Shown here: positions 14,054-17,755 of the stretch, piece after piece
How positions within the stretch are numbered: the first letter of the stretch is position 1
How the letters are laid out: each line of letters begins with the position of its first letter
NCBI GenBank assembly: GCA_964582365.1
Contig: CAZOQV010000015.1
Location: 1-17,755 of the forward strand
From: WARW01 sp964582365
GTDB lineage: Bacteria; Patescibacteriota; Microgenomatia; UBA12405
Length of the DNA stretch: 17,755 nucleotides
Direction: 5' to 3'
Notes under the pieces: model-generated
What the model was told of the DNA's origin: nothing
The model's database searches: none
The model's input: only the letters and a program-made list of their open reading frames with translations
Made by a program: the position numbers and the translations under genes

Positions 14054-14323
14054 ATGGTCTATTTAATAACATATGACCTGAGAGTGCCCGGACAAAACTA
14101 TTTTGGATTACATGAAAAAATCAAAACTGTTTGTCCTAATTGGATCAAGCCTTGTGAAAGTTTTTGGCTTGTGAGTACTACGCTGACAGCGGAACAACTT
14201 GCAAATCAATTGATTGAGGTAGATGCAACGGACAAACTTGTTGTTTTAGCTGTAAAACAACCTGGATATGTCAAGGGAATCTCAAATTCAGATTTAAACT
14301 GGATGGGTAACAACATCCAATAA
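14054..14323 (+). CDS. Cas2-like protein, SinR family
   Basis: 89 residues. The beginning MVYLITYDLRVPGQNYFGLHEKI carries the ferredoxin-like first strand and the Asp (Asp8) found in Cas2, followed by the basic/aromatic WIKPCESFWLVSTT strand and LTAEQLANQL. This pattern matches the SinR-annotated family of Cas2-like proteins that are found outside CRISPR loci; there is no repeat array or Cas1 in this window. The start ATG 14054 has a good GAGGAG site at 14041-14046, unusual among neighbours that lack one, and the leader hairpin upstream can sequester it. The biochemical role is unknown; metal-dependent nuclease activity is known for some Cas2 proteins but is not proven here. A terminator-like hairpin follows. 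Confidence 0.65.
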   Translation: MVYLITYDLRVPGQNYFGLHEKIKTVCPNWIKPCESFWLVSTTLTAEQLANQLIEVDATDKLVVLAVKQPGYVKGISNSDLNWMGNNIQ

Positions 14324-14333
14324 AATAAAGAGT

Positions 14334-14372
14334 AACCGTCAAGAGGGAAAGAATCCGCCCTCTTTGACTGTT
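14334..14372 (+). terminator. Hairpin terminator after the Cas2-like gene
   Basis: GTCAAGAGGG (14338-14347) pairs with CCCTCTTTGAC (14358-14368, one bulged T) around a 10-base loop, and AAC/GTT extends it outward. It begins about 10 bp after the stop codon. The downstream sequence TTAATTAAG is AT-rich but lacks a true run of Ts, so termination may be partial. Confidence 0.55.
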
Positions 14373-14409
14373 AATTAAGTATACACAGAAAGTTTATTAA
14401 TAATTTAAA

Positions 14410-14415
14410 TATAAT
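14410..14415 (+). promoter_or_regulatory. -10 box, leaderless (72-residue gene)
   Basis: TATAAT on the plus strand, 5 bp before ATG 14421, no ribosome-binding site. Same layout as at 4279, 10541 and 13587. Confidence 0.45.
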
Positions 14416-14420
14416 TTTAT

Positions 14421-14639
14421 ATGATCAATACAGTAAGAGCAAAATACATTTTTACAATTAAGGAATTCGCAGAGGGTACTCCATGGATTATGGCTGAGCC
14501 ATTAAATGGAAATATTAACTTACCAAATGATGGTTTCTTAGGATTTGATTTACCAAAAGGTACTAGTATGACAAAAGCAAAGGAAATCGCAAATTTTTTG
14601 AATGATAACTTAGATCAAGTATCTTTAACTACATTCTAA
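14421..14639 (+). CDS. Small conserved protein, function unknown
   Basis: 72 residues, soluble. The pattern KYIFTIKEFAEGTPWIMAEP, then GFLGFDLPKGTS and a C-terminal helix KAKEIANFLNDNLDQVSLTTF looks like a compact alpha/beta domain. I recall similar short unnamed proteins in other bacteria but cannot give a family name. It is probably transcribed alone from the -10 box at 14410, after the terminator hairpin of the Cas2-like gene. It converges with the zinc-ribbon gene, with stops 2 bp apart. Confidence 0.6.
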   Translation: MINTVRAKYIFTIKEFAEGTPWIMAEPLNGNINLPNDGFLGFDLPKGTSMTKAKEIANFLNDNLDQVSLTTF

Positions 14640-14641
14640 AG

Positions 14642-15715
14642 TTAAACGATTTTCATTAAATCTTCCTCATTTTCGTAACCCCTAATTTTTCCTGTTAAAA
14701 TACCAAGCCTTTGACTAATTCCGTCACTCATTAATCTCCAATTAGTATCTTCCAATGTTTTTTTAATCAACTTTTTTAGATTATTTTGACTGTCGTAGTC
14801 ACTTTTCGAAGTGTCTGATTCTTGAACAGAGAAGGGAATTACCACATCTCTAGTAATTTCTGGCTTATCAAAAGAAAGTTCAATATATTTTTCTTTTTCT
14901 AAGGTTTCTTTTAAAAGTTTTTGTAAATCAAAGACTTTTAATTTCTTTAATGCTTTTGCTTTTTTATAACGCGGGTCAGCTTCCTTTGTTTTCCTTTCTT
15001 CTTCATGTTTAAAATATAATTCTGATTTTATTTGACTTGAAATATATTCTTCACCTTTTTCGGGTGTTAAACAACATTCTCCACGATATTTATTTAATAA
15101 ATATTCTTTTCTCTCTTCCCTCTTCTTCTGTCTTTCGTCATAAAGTTTAAAATCAGTCTTGTCTTCAAGTTTATAATCACAACCTTTACATTTTTCAGTA
15201 AAAGTTGAAACTTCATTCTCTTTTTTATAACTGATTTCAAGTTCGTCACTGCACTTGGGACAGAGTCTTGATTTACTTTTGTATTCTTCTCCATCATCAA
15301 AAATACCTCTTCGTTTATGACAGTTGGGACACTCAAAGAAGAAAAGCATTCTTAATGGTTCATCAGAAAAATCGTGTAAAATTTTTCCTTCTAATTTCAT
15401 AGCCCAATTACATTCTTTACAAAAAATTCCATCAGGTTCTTTTGTTTTATCAACCTTATCTTGTTTAATTTTATCTTTTTCTATCCATTCATTAATTGTC
15501 TTTTCTCTGTTTCTGTAGCGCTCGCCTTTTTGGTAATAAAGGGGCAATTCAATCAAAATATTTTTACCTCGTATTTGATCTTCTTTTGGAAATTTTTCAA
15601 AAGCTTTGTCCTCTTTACACTTTTTTAAAGCTAATTTTACCCAATCAATACAAATTTCAATAGTGTGAAGATCATATAGATCTCCATAATATTGTCGATC
15701 TTTCAAATAATCCAT
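14642..15715 (-). CDS. Double zinc-ribbon protein coupled to the FtsK-like gene
   Basis: 357 residues, highly charged (Lys/Glu rich). Two zinc ribbons lie in the middle: Cys99, Cys102, Cys129, Cys132 (FCKEC...ECPNC) and Cys152, Cys155, Cys176, Cys179 (LCPKC...KCKGC). The N-terminal 95 residues contain a helical region with many aromatic residues, and the C-terminal half is a long charged helix region with a distinct end (NWRLMSDGISQRLGILTGKIRGY). There is no catalytic motif. The start ATG shares one base with the stop of the FtsK-like gene (TAATG), so the two proteins are made in step and may act together. Nucleic-acid binding is a fair guess from the ribbons; the family is not recognised. 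Confidence 0.6.
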   Translation of the reverse strand: MDYLKDRQYYGDLYDLHTIEICIDWVKLALKKCKEDKAFEKFPKEDQIRGKNILIELPLYYQKGERYRNREKTINEWIEKDKIKQDKVDKTKEPDGIFCKECNWAMKLEGKILHDFSDEPLRMLFFFECPNCHKRRGIFDDGEEYKSKSRLCPKCSDELEISYKKENEVSTFTEKCKGCDYKLEDKTDFKLYDERQKKREERKEYLLNKYRGECCLTPEKGEEYISSQIKSELYFKHEEERKTKEADPRYKKAKALKKLKVFDLQKLLKETLEKEKYIELSFDKPEITRDVVIPFSVQESDTSKSDYDSQNNLKKLIKKTLEDTNWRLMSDGISQRLGILTGKIRGYENEEDLMKIV

Positions 15716-16737
15716 TAATTAAAAACCTCTTCATAAATTTCTTTTGGATTTAGTTTTTGGATGGTTATTTTTTCTTTGCCCTCAAACATTGTTTCCAATA
15801 TAGCTTCGTCAGGTGAAGTTAAATCAGCTGATTCTGGTATTCTCGTATCTCTGGCGACTTTTTGGTCTGTTGGTTTAAAGACTAATTTAGCCGGATTATT
15901 GGCAATAATTTCTTTTGTTATTTTAGTGTTTAAATAATCGGTACCAATAACAAGATAAATGCCATATTTTTTTCCCATAGAGATAAGTCGGTAAAGATTA
16001 TCTTCTATCTCTGATGGTGAAAACATTAGTAATTGATTAAATGAATTGATTAAAATTAAAATTTTAGGAAAACCATTAAAACTAATATCTTTCATTCGTC
16101 TTTCAACTTCAGCTACTGCCCATTTTAAAGCACTAATACTTTTTTCTGCTTCCACAATTAACGGAGTCAATAAATGGGAAGCTTGACGTGGAACAATTAA
16201 ATCACTTCTGGCTCCATCAACAGCAATTACTCTTAGCTCTTCAGGTGAATATTTAGCCATCGATTCAACTAAAATATTATTTAACAAATCAACTACTGAG
16301 GTAAATTGAGAACCAATAACAATTAAATTACCATATTTATCTAAATTGAGATTTACTTTTTTATTATTTTCATCCACCCCTAAATTAATTTCAAAATCAT
16401 TTGATTTGTCTTCAGTATATTTTGTTTTATTCCAGTTTATTGGCGGTTCTTTTTCTTCAACTGGTTCTGGTGTTTTATTCGTTGTTTCCCATTCATCTGA
16501 TGAATTGTGTGTCATTAAAATATTTCTCGGTTTAGCTCCATTTGAAGGACCAATTAAACCAGCAATTTCAATTTCATCTAAAATTTTGGCTGACCTAGCG
16601 TAACCAACCGTAAGTTTTCTTTGAAGAAATGTAGTTGAAGCCTTACCAGTTTCTTGAATTAATTTAACAGCTATATCAAAAAGAGGATCTCTGTCTTCTG
16701 TATTTATTTTTTCTTGAGGAAGATTATAGGTTAACAT
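15715..16737 (-). CDS. FtsK-like protein with N-terminal gamma domain and dead ATPase motor
   Basis: About 340 residues from ATG 16737 (TTG 16743 is the alternative). Residues 16-74 are an FtsK gamma winged-helix (DPLFDIAVKLIQETGKAST, then LQRKLTVGYARSAKILDEIE, IGPSNGAKPRNIL), which in FtsK is the DNA-reading C-terminus. A linker follows, then an FtsK/SpoIIIE motor-like domain: SPEELRVIAVDGARSDL, HLLTPLIVEAEKSISALKWA, EVERRMKDI, ISMGKKYGIYLVIGT. The ATP site is gone: Walker A reads GSQFTSVV (142-149) with no GKS/T, and the Walker B acids are replaced (ILINSFNQL near 227-236). The order gamma-then-motor is the reverse of true FtsK. It may bind DNA or FtsK without pumping. It is coupled to the zinc-ribbon gene. 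Confidence 0.75.
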   Translation of the reverse strand: MLTYNLPQEKINTEDRDPLFDIAVKLIQETGKASTTFLQRKLTVGYARSAKILDEIEIAGLIGPSNGAKPRNILMTHNSSDEWETTNKTPEPVEEKEPPINWNKTKYTEDKSNDFEINLGVDENNKKVNLNLDKYGNLIVIGSQFTSVVDLLNNILVESMAKYSPEELRVIAVDGARSDLIVPRQASHLLTPLIVEAEKSISALKWAVAEVERRMKDISFNGFPKILILINSFNQLLMFSPSEIEDNLYRLISMGKKYGIYLVIGTDYLNTKITKEIIANNPAKLVFKPTDQKVARDTRIPESADLTSPDEAILETMFEGKEKITIQKLNPKEIYEEVFN

Positions 16738-16765
16738 TAACAAATGATATCACTATGGCAGTAAA

Positions 16766-16981
16766 ATGGTATTAATGAGTCCATGGTTTAAAAAGTGGTT
16801 ATGTAGAATAATTCTTTGGTATTCATTTTTATTTATAATTGCCGAATTTTTAGGAATAGATAATTTAAACTTTTTTGTTACTGCCTTTTTTATTTTTTTT
16901 CTAGTGGTGGTGCTTAGATTTGTGACAAGAGTTTTAAGAGAATTTTTTCAGCTTAGAATGGAAATCTATTTACACAATTAG
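16766..16981 (+). CDS. Possible small two-helix membrane protein
   Basis: 71 residues from ATG 16766 (ATG 16775 also possible). A basic N-terminus (SPWFKKWLCR) leads into a hydrophobic helix IILWYSFLFIIAEFLG, a short turn, a second helix FFVTAFFIFFLVVVLRF, and a polar tail LREFFQLRMEIYLHN. It is divergent from the FtsK-like gene and convergent with hsdR, with the stop codons nearly touching. There is no ribosome-binding site. It is the only frame that fills this gap and the topology is plausible, but AT-rich sequence readily yields hydrophobic frames. Confidence 0.4.
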   Translation: MVLMSPWFKKWLCRIILWYSFLFIIAEFLGIDNLNFFVTAFFIFFLVVVLRFVTRVLREFFQLRMEIYLHN

Positions 16982-16982
16982 A

Positions 16983-17755
16983 TTACTTAATTTTGTTATA
17001 TAATTTTTTTTGAAAATCAAAAAAGGTTGATCTAATTTTTTCAACTCCGCCAAGTTTTTGTTCAGCATCATCAATAGCATTATATTTTAGTTTCAATAAG
17101 TCTGGAAGTTTCCATTCATCTAACTCTTCAACTCCCTTATTTATATATTTTTCCAAAACAAATTGGATAAATTCTTTTTGAGTGGTATCTAAGTTGTCAA
17201 AAATAAATGTTCGAGCTTTTTCTACTCGTTCATTTCGAGAAATTGGGTTAATAGCAAAAGAAATATAAGCAAAAACATCAAACAAATCACTATTTTCAGC
17301 ACCAATTATTTTTTGAAGAGATTCTAACTCATCTTTCCCATAGCCCAAAGAATTAAGTTTTTCTAAAAAGTCTTTACGAGTAATTGGATTTGACCAGATA
17401 TTTATTAATTCTTCTTCTGATTTAAAAAACTCTGGCAAGGCACCAAATAATTTTTGAATAAACTCTTCTGAAGAAATTGGCTTTCCGTCAGCACTCCAAA
17501 AAGAAGTGGAAATCATGTGTTGAATTTCTCTTTCTTTACCATCTCTTAGTTTTATTATTATTTTTTTCTTTGGTTCTAATTTCTCAATAATTTCGTCTAT
17601 TTTTTCTTCTTTTGGTTTTTTGGAAATAGTTAGTTTTTCCAAAGTATCAATTTCTTCATTAATTGGTTCTCCATCCCATTCTGGATCAAGAAAATTATGG
17701 TAAGCATCAACAAAATCATAAATTGTGAAATATTCTTTACCATCAAAAAGACGAG
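16983..17755 (-). CDS. hsdR: Type I restriction R subunit, C-terminal part
   Basis: The right edge of the window cuts the 5' end. The frame is open to base 17755 and a TTG at 17640-17642 is not the real start: the codons beyond it read RLFDGKEYFTIYDFVDAYHN then FLDPEWDGEP, a strongly conserved stretch after the helicase motor of EcoEI-type HsdR proteins. The visible part is the EcoEI_R_C domain (LRDGKEREIQHM, PISSEEFIQKL, WSNPITRKDFLEKL, and the end KLGGVEKIRSTFFDFQKKLY). HsdR cuts DNA and translocates with HsdM and HsdS. Those genes are not in this window and should lie to the right. Confidence 0.85.
   Translation of the reverse strand, partial: RLFDGKEYFTIYDFVDAYHNFLDPEWDGEPINEEIDTLEKLTISKKPKEEKIDEIIEKLEPKKKIIIKLRDGKEREIQHMISTSFWSADGKPISSEEFIQKLFGALPEFFKSEEELINIWSNPITRKDFLEKLNSLGYGKDELESLQKIIGAENSDLFDVFAYISFAINPISRNERVEKARTFIFDNLDTTQKEFIQFVLEKYINKGVEELDEWKLPDLLKLKYNAIDDAEQKLGGVEKIRSTFFDFQKKLYNKIK

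Noticed and set aside
14054..14323. CRISPR-Cas locus because of the Cas2-like gene
   Set aside because: No repeat-spacer array and no cas1 or effector gene are in the window; the sequence fits the stand-alone SinR-type family.
16983..17642. A complete 219-residue gene starting at 17642
   Set aside because: The frame continues without a stop to the window edge and the extra residues match the conserved HsdR region, so the gene is truncated by the window.
1..17755. Recoded TGA (Gly) as in Gracilibacteria
   Set aside because: TGA ends several well-recognised genes at the expected length (for example 1191-1193, 8123-8125, 9961-9963).

Overview
The window is AT-rich, tightly packed and bacterial, and it reads with the standard code: TGA, TAA and TAG all act as stops (for example TGA at 1191 and 8123, TAG at 10625). 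Small compact genes, fused domains, a DUF134/DUF5320 pair, several probably leaderless genes and many conserved-but-unnamed proteins suggest a Candidate Phyla Radiation (Patescibacteria) genome. This is an inference from style; no rRNA or other marker gene is present to confirm it.

Layout. Bases 1-770 hold the tail of a YibE/F-like membrane protein and, convergent to it, a DUF5320/DUF134 pair behind a near-consensus promoter whose -10 box lies inside a 22-bp perfect palindrome. Bases 772-4273 are a minus-strand operon: a GT81 (glucosyl-3-phosphoglycerate synthase-like) domain fused to a SerB-like HAD domain that has lost its nucleophile, then a histidine phosphatase fused to a GT4 glycosyltransferase, then a YccU-type CoA-binding protein. 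The two fusions together look like a route to a glucosylglycerate-type solute. Bases 4274-5390 hold a truncated Ham1-like gene and an unknown gene with a possible -1 frameshift at its end.

Bases 5391-13343 are an accessory region laid out like cassettes. Two 267-bp copies of a structured, apparently non-coding repeat (A at 5391, B at 13078) bound it, and two short copies sharing part of the repeat (C at 10577, D at 12135) divide it; all four face the same way. The cargo is: (i) an operon of a B12-type radical SAM enzyme, a radical SAM/SPASM-like enzyme, a kinase-fold protein and an amidohydrolase, ending convergently on a histidine phosphatase; (ii) a large HEPN-type (Rx4H) protein alone between repeats C and D; (iii) a membrane-anchored PD-(D/E)xK nuclease next to a serine-recombinase remnant. 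The radical SAM operon is visibly less A+T-rich than the genes around it.

Bases 13344-17755 carry small conserved genes, a Cas2-like (SinR family) gene whose ribosome-binding site can be sequestered by a leader hairpin, a zinc-ribbon protein coupled to a degenerate FtsK-like protein with a permuted domain order, a small membrane protein, and the 3' part of a type I restriction hsdR running off the right edge. The best candidates for something undescribed are the repeat-bounded radical SAM operon, the repeat family itself, the GT81/pseudo-HAD plus phosphatase/GT4 pair, and the ATPase-dead FtsK-like protein.
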